A stretch of 64,000 bases of DNA from Parundibacterium terreum (GTDB lineage: Bacteria; Pseudomonadota; Gammaproteobacteria; Burkholderiales; Burkholderiaceae_D). Positions within the stretch are counted from its first letter, which is position 1, and each line of letters starts with the position of its first letter. A program made the position numbers and the translations under genes. The DNA is taken from contig NZ_BMED01000004.1 of assembly GCF_014636315.1 (NCBI RefSeq), forward strand, positions 1 to 64,000, in the 5' to 3' direction. The notes beneath the pieces are model-generated. The model saw only the letters and a list, made by a program, of their open reading frames with translations. It did not search any database and was not told the DNA's origin. Shown piece by piece: positions 45,366 through 54,640 of this stretch.

Positions 45366-47018
45366 ATGAAACGGATCGGAGCTGCGAATTTGTCACACCA
45401 ATCGATAGGAAACCTTCAGTACGACTCTGCTTTGTCGCGTTTGCTCGCCGACATAGAGGCTGCTATCGACAGCCGTCCGGATCAAACCATAGGTTTGCTG
45501 GAGCAGGCAGTGCGCCTGGCAGAGCAAGAGGGTGGCCTCCGTTTATTGAGCGAGCTATATTGCAAGTTGGGCAATTGCCGCATCATTTTTCATGATCCTA
45601 TGGGGATGCGTGATTTTGAGGCAGCGCTGGAATACGCGGAACAAAGCAAGAGCCTGGATTTGAAGGTTGATATTTTGCACGGTCTGGCTCGCGCCTTCAT
45701 CGCCTTCGGCGATACCAATAGCGCGCTGGAATACTGTGAAAAAGCGATTGCGCTGTTGCGCCAGATCGACGATCAGCAAAGATATCCGCACGTATTGATT
45801 ACGCTGGGCGTGGTTTTCCTGTTTACGCACCAGTTTGAACGCGGCATAGAAATTTTTCGTGACGCCGCCGCCTTATGCCAGTCCATTGCGGACAAGGGCG
45901 GCCTGGCCCGGTCCATGAATAACTGGGCCGACAGCCTGGTCAGCCTGTATGAGGAATTGCGCGAAGCGGGCAAGGCAGCTGAGGTCGGCATGCTGGACGA
46001 CGCGATTAATTTTGCGCGCCAGTCGCTGGTGTATGCACACGAATCCGGCATGGTGCGCATACAACTGATGGCCAACGAGACGCTGGCGCATGCGCTGGAA
46101 GAGCGCGGTGAATATAGCCAGGCTCTGCAGCAACTGGAATCTTCGCTGCATGAACTGTCCGGCCTGGGTTTTACCAAGGAAGAGCTGGATATCAAGGTCA
46201 GGATAGGTGCGCTGCTGATACGCATGGACAAGATACCGGAAGCGATCAACAGCCTGGTGGAAGCACGCGACGTTGCCTTGCGCCTGGGGAATTATCCGCA
46301 TCTGTCCGATCTGCTGAAGATGATGTCTTCCGCGCAGGAGAGCTGCAAGGACTTTGCCGCCGCGCTGACGGTGTACAAGGAATTCCATGCCGTGACCTTA
46401 AAGTCGCGCGACCAGCGGGCCCAGATCAGTGCGCAGATATTCGCCGCTAAGATGGACCTGGAAAGGGTGCAGCAGGAAGCCGAGGCGCACAAGTCCAGGG
46501 TCAACCAGCTGGAAGACTTCAACCGTACATTGCGGGTGCAGGTGCATGAGGACATGCTGACCGGCCTGCCCAATCGGCGCGCGCTGGAAGACCAGATGGA
46601 GCAGCGCCTGACCGGGCGCACCACCAACATCACCTTTGCGATGGCGGACATCGATTTCTTCAAGCAGGTCAACGATACTCACTCGCACTTGGTCGGCGAC
46701 GATGTGCTGCGGCATGTAGGCGCATTGATCCGTTCCTGCCTGCGCTCTGGCGACATGGCCGCGCGCATAGGCGGCGAGGAATTCGCGCTGGTGCTGGACC
46801 GCACCAAGGAAGCCCGCTCGGTGGAAGCCTGCAACCGTATTCGCAAGGCGATAGAAAATTATGACTGGGGCGTGATCGCGCCCGGCTTGCGTGTCACGAT
46901 GAGTTTCGGTGTCACGCATATACAGACCGGCGACGACCTGAAAGGCATGATGACACGGGCTGACAGCGCGCTGTACCGCGCCAAGCGCAATGGCCGCAAT
47001 CGGGTGGAGAAGGCCTGA
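45366..47018 (+). CDS. diguanylate cyclase with N-terminal TPR domain
   Basis: About 550 residues: a TPR/helical repeat region (about 20-370), a coiled coil (about 370-405) and a GGDEF domain with the active-site motif GGEEF at 469-473. The inhibitory I-site RSGD (Arg460-Asp463) stands five residues before it, so product inhibition is expected. It makes cyclic di-GMP from two GTP. There is no membrane helix, so it is cytosolic, with protein contacts through the TPRs. The start is uncertain: an in-frame ATG 99 bases upstream exists. Confidence 0.88.
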   Translation: MKRIGAANLSHQSIGNLQYDSALSRLLADIEAAIDSRPDQTIGLLEQAVRLAEQEGGLRLLSELYCKLGNCRIIFHDPMGMRDFEAALEYAEQSKSLDLKVDILHGLARAFIAFGDTNSALEYCEKAIALLRQIDDQQRYPHVLITLGVVFLFTHQFERGIEIFRDAAALCQSIADKGGLARSMNNWADSLVSLYEELREAGKAAEVGMLDDAINFARQSLVYAHESGMVRIQLMANETLAHALEERGEYSQALQQLESSLHELSGLGFTKEELDIKVRIGALLIRMDKIPEAINSLVEARDVALRLGNYPHLSDLLKMMSSAQESCKDFAAALTVYKEFHAVTLKSRDQRAQISAQIFAAKMDLERVQQEAEAHKSRVNQLEDFNRTLRVQVHEDMLTGLPNRRALEDQMEQRLTGRTTNITFAMADIDFFKQVNDTHSHLVGDDVLRHVGALIRSCLRSGDMAARIGGEEFALVLDRTKEARSVEACNRIRKAIENYDWGVIAPGLRVTMSFGVTHIQTGDDLKGMMTRADSALYRAKRNGRNRVEKA

Positions 47019-47080
47019 TCCGGCAGCATTAGCCTTGGCCCCTGCAATGCGCCGTTTGTGGATATGACTCTGGATGTCGT

Positions 47081-47106
47081 TCAGCCCCGCTCGGGGCTGA
47101 TTTTTT
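47081..47106 (+). terminator. terminator after diguanylate cyclase gene
   Basis: A perfect 8-bp stem TCAGCCCC / GGGGCTGA with a GCTC loop is followed directly by six T. It stands 62 bases after the stop and 13 bases before the next start codon. Confidence 0.85.
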
Positions 47107-47119
47107 ATGGGAACAGGCA

Positions 47120-47764
47120 ATGACAATCTTGGTGACAGGCTTTGAGCCTTTTGACGGTGAGACTGTGAATCCCGCGCTGGAAGCAGCACGGCGCCTGCAT
47201 GGCATGAGCCTGGGCGGGCATCAGGTCACTGCGCTGGAACTGCCCTGTGTTTTCGGTGCCAGCATCGCCAGGCTGCAGCAGGCGATGGCCGAGCTGCAGC
47301 CCGATATCGTGGTATGCATAGGGCAAGCCGGCGGCGTACCCTGCTTGGAAGTGGAGCGGGTTGCGATTAATGTCGATGACGCGCGCATACCGGACAACGC
47401 CGGCCGCCAGCCTATAGACGAGCCTGTCATTGCCGGCGGCCCGGCAGCGTATTTTTCGGGTTTGCCGATCAAATCCATCGTGGCGGCGCTGACTGCTGCA
47501 GGGATCCCGGCAGCGGTATCGCAAACCGCCGGCACCTATGTCTGCAATCATATTTTCTATGGGCTGTCGCATCTGGTGGCGACACATCACCCGCATGTGC
47601 GCGGCGGCTTTATCCACATCCCGTATTTGCCCGAACAGGCGGCGCGCCATGCCGGTGCAGCCAGCATGGCATTGGACACAGTCATAGCGGGATTGAAAAT
47701 TGTGCTGCAGACGACGGTCGCCGTCACCAAAGATGCAAAGCTGCAGGGCGGGCAAACGCACTAG
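47120..47764 (+). CDS. pcp: pyrrolidone-carboxylate peptidase
   Basis: A 214-residue cysteine peptidase (family C15) that removes N-terminal pyroglutamate in the cytosol. The catalytic triad is complete: Glu80 (LEVERVAIN), Cys142 (GTYVCNHIFYG) and His166 (GGFIHIPYLP). TGFEPFDGETVNP at the N-terminus is the family signature. Only 13 bases separate the ATG from the upstream terminator's T run, and the ribosome binding site is weak (CAGG). It is convergent with glpR, with 11 bases between stops. Confidence 0.95.
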   Translation: MTILVTGFEPFDGETVNPALEAARRLHGMSLGGHQVTALELPCVFGASIARLQQAMAELQPDIVVCIGQAGGVPCLEVERVAINVDDARIPDNAGRQPIDEPVIAGGPAAYFSGLPIKSIVAALTAAGIPAAVSQTAGTYVCNHIFYGLSHLVATHHPHVRGGFIHIPYLPEQAARHAGAASMALDTVIAGLKIVLQTTVAVTKDAKLQGGQTH

Positions 47765-47775
47765 GTCCTAGTTTG

Positions 47776-48537
47776 CTAGTTTGCTACTACGACCTTCACC
47801 TTGGCCTGCTGCAGCACGCGCGCAAATGCGGCCGGCGGCTTGGCATCGGTAAACAGGCAGTCCACCTGCGACAAATGGGCCATCCGGACCAACGCCTTGC
47901 GGCCGAACTTGTCCTGGTCGGCCACTAGCCACACTTCACGCGATTGCTCTATGATGGTCTGCGCGACCTTGACTTCGCGAGCGTCAAAGTCACGCAGGCT
48001 GCCGTCCTCGTCGATGCTGGAAATGCCGATAATGCCTATGTCCACCTTGAACTGGCGGATGAAGTCTATGGTCGCTTCACCGACTATGCCGCGATCGCGG
48101 CCGCGCAAAACCCCGCCGGCGACAATCACTTCGCATTTGGGATTGTCGGACAGGATCGCTGCCACATTCAGGTTATTGGTTACCACATGCAGGCCCTGGT
48201 GATGCGTCAGCGCGCGTGCCACTTCTTCGGTCGTGGTACCGATGTTGATCAAGAGCGAGCAGCCGGCGGGCACTTGCCGTGCTACTGCACCGGCAATGCG
48301 CCGCTTGGCATCGCTGTTGAGTACCTGGCGCTGGCTGTAATCGATATTTTCTACCGAGGAAGGCATCCCTACGCCGCCATGGTAGCGTGCCAGCAGCTTG
48401 GCCTCTTCCATCAGCTTTACGTCGCGCCTGACGGTCTGCGGCGTTACTTCTAGCTGCAGCGCCAGCTCTTCTACCGAGATGGTCAGATGTTGCCGGACAG
48501 CATCCAATAACGCTCTTTGGCGAGGATTCAGGATCAT
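47776..48537 (-). CDS. glpR: glycerol-3-phosphate regulon repressor, DeoR family
   Basis: 253 residues: an N-terminal DeoR helix-turn-helix (about 5-58, NPRQRALLDAVRQHLTISVEELALQLEVTPQTVRRDV) and a sugar-phosphate-sensor domain (LINIGTTTEEVARAL, VADQDKFGRKALVR). It represses glycerol use until glycerol-3-phosphate binds. The start MILNPRQR was chosen as the family norm. The frame is open further upstream but would cover the promoter region. It is divergent from glpD, with two direct-repeat operator candidates between. Confidence 0.93.
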   Translation of the reverse strand: MILNPRQRALLDAVRQHLTISVEELALQLEVTPQTVRRDVKLMEEAKLLARYHGGVGMPSSVENIDYSQRQVLNSDAKRRIAGAVARQVPAGCSLLINIGTTTEEVARALTHHQGLHVVTNNLNVAAILSDNPKCEVIVAGGVLRGRDRGIVGEATIDFIRQFKVDIGIIGISSIDEDGSLRDFDAREVKVAQTIIEQSREVWLVADQDKFGRKALVRMAHLSQVDCLFTDAKPPAAFARVLQQAKVKVVVAN

Positions 48538-48560
48538 GGTTTTGGTATGAGTATTTGATG

Positions 48561-48580
48561 AAACGAAAAGAAACGAACAA
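48561..48580. promoter_or_regulatory. GlpR operator candidate A (direct repeat)
   Basis: AAACGAAAAG followed directly by AAACGAACAA gives two 10-bp direct repeats sharing AAACGAA, 24 bases upstream of the glpR start. DeoR-type repressors commonly bind TTCGTTT-like direct repeats (reverse strand here) one helical turn apart. Confidence 0.6.
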
Positions 48581-48605
48581 ATAATTACATAAAACTGTTG
48601 CTTGG

Positions 48606-48624
48606 TGTTCGTATTTTGTCGTAT
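48606..48624. promoter_or_regulatory. GlpR operator candidate B (direct repeat)
   Basis: TCGTAT at 48609-48614 and 48619-48624 repeats with a period of 10, read on the plus strand and therefore inverted relative to candidate A. It lies about 90 bases before glpD. Confidence 0.55.
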
Positions 48625-48712
48625 CTTATAGATATGTAATCTTAACCACACCTGCATTTCCTGCATAGCGTTAAATTTGGTTGTGGCCGGATCCTGAACC
48701 CGAGAGACGAAG

Positions 48713-50257
48713 ATGGCGCAGCGCAATCTGGATTGTGATGTACTGGTAGTCGGCGGCGGCATCAATGGCGCGGGCATCGCGCGTGACGCGGCGGGGCGCG
48801 GCTTGTCCGTGATCCTGTGCGAAAAGGATGACCTGGCCGCACACACTTCTTCGGCATCCACCAAGCTGATACACGGCGGCCTGCGCTATCTTGAATACTA
48901 CGAATTCAACCTGGTGCGCAAGGCGCTGATAGAGCGCGAAGTGCTGCTGCGTTCCGCACCGCACATCATGTGGCCCTTGCGCTTTGTGATGCCGCATGCC
49001 CAGGGGCAGCGGCCGGCCTGGATGATACGGGCCGGGCTGTTCATGTACGATCACCTGGCGCACCGCGACCTGCTGCCGGGGTCTCGCGGCATCAACCTGA
49101 AGACGCATGCGGCGGGCCAGCCGCTGAAATCTGAATTTACCCGTGGTTTCGAGTATTCGGACGGCTGGGTCAATGACGCGCGCCTGGTTGTGCTGAATGC
49201 CATTGCCGCCGCAGAAAAAGGCGCGATCATACTGACCCGTACCAGTTGCGAAAAAACCGTGCAAAAAGACGGCCGCTGGCAGGCAAGCCTGCGCAGTGAG
49301 GACGGCGGGCAACTGGAAGTCAGCGCCCGCTGCCTGGTCAATGCCACCGGCCCATGGGCAGCCCACTTCCTGCAGACTGCAACTCCGCAAACCAGCGGCA
49401 AGACGCTGCGCCTGATCAAGGGCAGCCATATCATCGTCAAGCGTCTGTTCGAACATCCTTACGCCTATATTTTCCAGCACCCGGATGGCCGCATCGTATT
49501 TGCCATCCCGTACGAAGATGACTTTACGCTGATAGGAACGACCGATATCGACTATCACGGCGATATCAACCAGGTAGCGATAGACAGCGATGAGATTGCC
49601 TATCTATGCCAGTTGAGCAGCCAATATTTCAGCAAGCAGATCACGCCGGATGAAGTGGTGTGGTCTTATTCAGGTGTGCGGCCGCTGGTGGAAGATGAAG
49701 CTGCCGATGCCAAAGCAGTCACCCGCGACTACCGCTTCGAGCTGGACCAGCAAGGCGCGCCTCTGCTGACTGTATTTGGTGGAAAGATCACGACCTTCCG
49801 CAAGCTGGCGGAAGAAGCGGTAGACCTGATTTCGCCGTCGCTTGATAACCGGCACGGTGCCTGGACCGCCGGTAGCTGCCTGCCTGGCGGCGACCTGTTC
49901 GGCGACAAGCCGAGCAATCGCTCGGTGCGGGAGTTCGAACAATTCGTACAAAACTTGCAACAAGTGTATGCTTGGCTTTCGCCAGCATTGGTCGCCCGCT
50001 ACGCGCGTGCTTACGGCACCCGCGTCAAGAGCTTGCTGTCGGACAGGCGCACGCTCGCGGACATGGGGGCCGAGATTGCGCCGGGGTTGTTTGCAGCAGA
50101 AGTGGACTATCTGATGCAGCATGAATGGGCGCGTTGCGCGGCCGACATTTTGTGGCGGCGCTCCAAGCTGGGCCTGCATGTGCCAGCAGGAAGTGCGGAA
50201 AGACTGGATGCCTGGATACTCGCACAACAAGACGCCAGGCTGGCCGCACAGGCCTGA
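48713..50257 (+). CDS. glpD: aerobic glycerol-3-phosphate dehydrogenase
   Basis: A 514-residue membrane-associated flavoenzyme that oxidises sn-glycerol-3-phosphate to dihydroxyacetone phosphate and feeds electrons to quinone. The FAD dinucleotide motif is VVGGGINGAGIARDAAGRG near the N-terminus. STKLIHGGLRYLEYYEF and YIFQHPDGRIVFAIPYEDDFTLIGTTD are family blocks. The GKITTFRKLAEEAVD region and the C-terminal DUF-like helical cap are complete. It begins the glycerol operon and precedes the ABC importer genes by about 100 bases. Confidence 0.97.
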   Translation: MAQRNLDCDVLVVGGGINGAGIARDAAGRGLSVILCEKDDLAAHTSSASTKLIHGGLRYLEYYEFNLVRKALIEREVLLRSAPHIMWPLRFVMPHAQGQRPAWMIRAGLFMYDHLAHRDLLPGSRGINLKTHAAGQPLKSEFTRGFEYSDGWVNDARLVVLNAIAAAEKGAIILTRTSCEKTVQKDGRWQASLRSEDGGQLEVSARCLVNATGPWAAHFLQTATPQTSGKTLRLIKGSHIIVKRLFEHPYAYIFQHPDGRIVFAIPYEDDFTLIGTTDIDYHGDINQVAIDSDEIAYLCQLSSQYFSKQITPDEVVWSYSGVRPLVEDEAADAKAVTRDYRFELDQQGAPLLTVFGGKITTFRKLAEEAVDLISPSLDNRHGAWTAGSCLPGGDLFGDKPSNRSVREFEQFVQNLQQVYAWLSPALVARYARAYGTRVKSLLSDRRTLADMGAEIAPGLFAAEVDYLMQHEWARCAADILWRRSKLGLHVPAGSAERLDAWILAQQDARLAAQA

Positions 50258-50302
50258 TTTGTAACGACAGTAGTAAATGTAAGAAGCTGACGTCCGTCAA
50301 GA

Positions 50303-50346
50303 GACGCTGCAAAAAAAACGACGCCGCAAAACGACGCTGTAAAAAC
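50303..50346. repeat. three degenerate tandem repeats before glpS
   Basis: GACGCTGCAAAAAAAAC, GACGCCGCAAAAC and GACGCTGTAAAAAC run head to tail and end at the GGAGG ribosome binding site of glpS. The copies differ mainly in A-tract length. Just upstream lies the small palindrome TGACGTCCGTCA. Confidence 0.8.
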
Positions 50347-50359
50347 GGAGGAAGACAGA

Positions 50360-51466
50360 GTGCAACTTGCATTGGAAAATGTCAGCAAGAAGTATGGTGC
50401 TGAAGATCACATGTATCCGCTATCGCTGCAGCTGGTGCCCGGCACGATCAATGTGCTGCTGGGTACTACGCAGGCAGGCAAGACGACGCTGATGCGTCTG
50501 ATGGCGGGACTGGACAAGCCCACTGCAGGCAAGGTCATGGTCAACGGCCAGGATGTGACCGGCGTATCGGTACGCCATCGCGATCTGGCCATGGTGTACC
50601 AGCAGTTCATCAATTATCCGGCCTTCACCGTATTCGACAATATTGCATCGCCGCTGCGCCTGCGCAAATTACCGGAACAGCAAATCCGCAGCCGCGTGCT
50701 GGACATGGCCGAGCGCCTGCATATCACCCCGTATCTGGAGCGCCTACCGGCAGAACTGTCCGGCGGCCAGCAACAGCGTACCGCTCTGGCACGTGCGCTG
50801 ATCAAGGATTCAGAACTACTGCTGCTGGATGAGCCGCTGGTGAACCTGGACTACAAGCTGCGCGAAGAGTTACGGAGGGAGCTGACCGAGCTGTTCTCCG
50901 AAGGAAAAACCACAGTCGTGTATGCGACGACTGAACCGCTGGAAGCCCTGCAACTGGGCGGGCACACGGTCGTGCTGCACGAGGGGCGCATGCTGCAGCA
51001 GGGCGCGACGCTGGATGTGTTCAATGCGCCCAACTCGATACAGGCCGCGCGCACCTTCAGTGATCCACCTATCAACCTGATCAATGCGCAGATTGATGCG
51101 CGAGGGCAGGCGCAACTGGGGGCAGGGATTGCCATTGCGCTCAATGCTGAACAAGTGCAGCGGGCTGCGCCGCACAAAGATGTGATCCTGGGTCTGCGCG
51201 CGCATAGCCTACGGCTCTCGCCGCAATTTGGCGGCGAGATGGCGATAGAGGCCGAGGTGGACCTGGCGGAAATCAGCGGCTCGGAAACCTATATACATAG
51301 CCATCGCGGTGCCGATATCTCGCTGGTGGCGCAACTGGGCGGCGTCCATGATCTGCCGCTGGGCAGCCTGTGCAAGATGTACTTCAGGCCGGATGACTTG
51401 TTCATCTTCAGCCGCGACGGGGCATTGTTGTTTGCTCCTGCGCAAAACAGACAGGCGGGAGCATAA
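50360..51466 (+). CDS. glpS: glycerol ABC importer ATPase GlpS
   Basis: A 368-residue ATPase of the carbohydrate-uptake CUT1 type. Walker A is GTTQAGKT (35-42), the signature LSGGQ is intact (133-137) and Walker B is LLLLDEP with Asp157/Glu158. The switch histidine is replaced by Thr191 (YATTEPLEAL against the usual YVTHDQVEAL). A TOBE-like C-terminal domain follows from about 240. The GTG start has a strong GGAGGAAG. With glpT, P, Q, U and V it matches the rhizobial glycerol importer, by recall. Confidence 0.88.
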   Translation: MQLALENVSKKYGAEDHMYPLSLQLVPGTINVLLGTTQAGKTTLMRLMAGLDKPTAGKVMVNGQDVTGVSVRHRDLAMVYQQFINYPAFTVFDNIASPLRLRKLPEQQIRSRVLDMAERLHITPYLERLPAELSGGQQQRTALARALIKDSELLLLDEPLVNLDYKLREELRRELTELFSEGKTTVVYATTEPLEALQLGGHTVVLHEGRMLQQGATLDVFNAPNSIQAARTFSDPPINLINAQIDARGQAQLGAGIAIALNAEQVQRAAPHKDVILGLRAHSLRLSPQFGGEMAIEAEVDLAEISGSETYIHSHRGADISLVAQLGGVHDLPLGSLCKMYFRPDDLFIFSRDGALLFAPAQNRQAGA

Positions 51467-51468
51467 GC

Positions 51469-52565
51469 ATGGCCAGAATAGAATTAGTCGACCTGGCGCA
51501 TGCCTACCGCCCGAATCCGTCGCAGCCTTCCGATTATGCGCTGCGCCCCATGAGCAAGACCTGGGACGATGGCGGAGCCTATGCCTTGCTCGGGCCTTCC
51601 GGCTGCGGCAAGACTACGCTGCTGAATATCATCTCCGGCCTGGTGCGGCCATCGCATGGACGGGTGCTGTTCGACGGCAAGGATGTCACCGATCTGCCTA
51701 CCGAGGCGCGCAATATCGCGCAGGTATTCCAGTTCCCGGTGATCTACGACACGATGACGGTATTCGACAATCTCGCCTTCCCCTTGCGCAACCGCGGTTG
51801 GAAGGAAGCGGAAACCCGTAAGCGCGTAGAGCAAGTGGCAGAGATGCTGGAATTGTCCGGCGACCTGAAGCACAGGGCCAGCGGCCTGGCGGTCGATGCG
51901 AAGCAAAAGATCTCGCTCGGGCGCGGCCTGGTGCGGCCCGACGTGGCCGCCGTGCTGTTCGATGAACCCCTGACGGTGATCGACCCGCACCTGAAATGGT
52001 TGTTGCGGCGCAAGCTGAAAGAAATCCATCATGAGCTGAAGCTGTCGCTGATCTATGTCACGCACGATCAGGTTGAGGCGCTGACCTTTGCTGATCAGGT
52101 GGTGGTGATGACGCAAGGAGAGGTGGTGCAGACCGGCAGCGCGCAAGCCCTGTTTGAAGAACCTGAGCATACCTTTGTCGGCTACTTCATCGGCAATCCG
52201 GGCATGAACTTATTGTCCTGCACCGTGCAGGATGGCGGCGTGAATGTCGGTAACAGCCGCTTTGCGGTGACGGACACCGCTTTGGCCTCTATCGCCAGGG
52301 CTTCGGGCGGTGCGAGCGACAAGCTCACCCTGGGCATACGTCCTGAATTTGTCGAAGTCTGTGATGCGCAGCAGCCGGGCGCTTTGCCGGCGCAGGCGGT
52401 TTCGCTAAAAAATATGGGAACGCATTTCCTGGCGGAGTTCAAGCTCGGCGAGCACCATGTCGCTGCAAAACTGCATGTGGCAAACTTCTCGGTCGGCAGT
52501 GACGTGCATCTGCTTTTCCCTGCTCAAAGAACGCTGTTTTATGTCAACGATAAGCGGGTGGCCTG

Positions 52566-52566
<1 letters not shown>
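51469..52566 (+). CDS. glpT: glycerol ABC importer ATPase GlpT
   Basis: A 365-residue partner ATPase. Walker A GPSGCGKT (42-49), Q-loop Gln88, Walker B VLFDEP (Asp165/Glu166) and the switch His199 (YVTHDQVEAL) are canonical. In place of the LSGGQ signature it has LAVDA (140-144) followed by KQKISLGRGL. A C-terminal TOBE domain follows. It is complementary to GlpS, which has LSGGQ but no switch histidine, so the heterodimer should have one working site. The name refers to the ABC subunit, not to the MFS glycerol-3-phosphate antiporter GlpT. The stop overlaps the next start by one base. Confidence 0.88.
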
Positions 52567-54250
<1,684 letters not shown>

Positions 54251-54254
54251 GAAT

Positions 54255-54548
54255 ATGGAAAGCTTGCAGAATGCATTCGCGTGGATGACCTGGACCATGC
54301 CGGTCGCCATCTTTTTTACCTGTATCGTACTGATGCTGGTGGGTATGACGATCTGGCAGATCAAGTCGCCGTCCGTCGAGCGCAAGGGCTGGCTGCCGAT
54401 TCCGACCACGCGCGGCGATCGCCTGTTCATAGGTCTGCTGGGTGCTGCTTATTTTAATCTTGCCTGGGCCGGGCTCACGGATGTCCATCAGGGCTTTGCC
54501 GCAGGAATTGCTTTTGTGTTGTTGGTGATGGTGATGCGCTGGGGTTGA
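54255..54548 (+). CDS. glpU: small membrane protein GlpU (DUF2160)
   Basis: 97 residues with three hydrophobic helices (about 12-32, 55-72 and 77-96) separated by a conserved loop QIKSPSVERKGWLPIPTTRGDRLF. It matches DUF2160, a family encoded only within glycerol-type ABC operons as far as I recall. Its function is unknown; a role as accessory permease subunit is inferred from position alone. It starts five bases after glpQ. The ATG is used because the in-frame region upstream lies within glpQ. Confidence 0.85.
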   Translation: MESLQNAFAWMTWTMPVAIFFTCIVLMLVGMTIWQIKSPSVERKGWLPIPTTRGDRLFIGLLGAAYFNLAWAGLTDVHQGFAAGIAFVLLVMVMRWG

Positions 54549-54567
54549 ACCTGGCCTATGCGTTAGC

Positions 54568-54596
54568 GCGCGGCGAGTATCCTTCCTCCGCCGTGC
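54568..54596 (+). other. intercistronic hairpin between glpU and glpV
   Basis: The stem GCGCGGCG / CGCCGTGC (one G-T wobble) with a 13-base loop lies 20 bases after glpU and 45 before the binding-protein gene. No T run follows. Such hairpins often adjust the relative amount of binding protein and membrane parts. Confidence 0.5.
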
Positions 54597-54640
54597 GTCA
54601 ATAATCCTGGGAAGGCAATAAGAGAGCAAGAGGAGACAAA

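Noticed and set aside
48538..48864. N-terminal extension of glpR by 109 codons
   Set aside because: It covers the divergent promoter/operator region and the beginning of glpD. The family start MILNPRQR is unambiguous.
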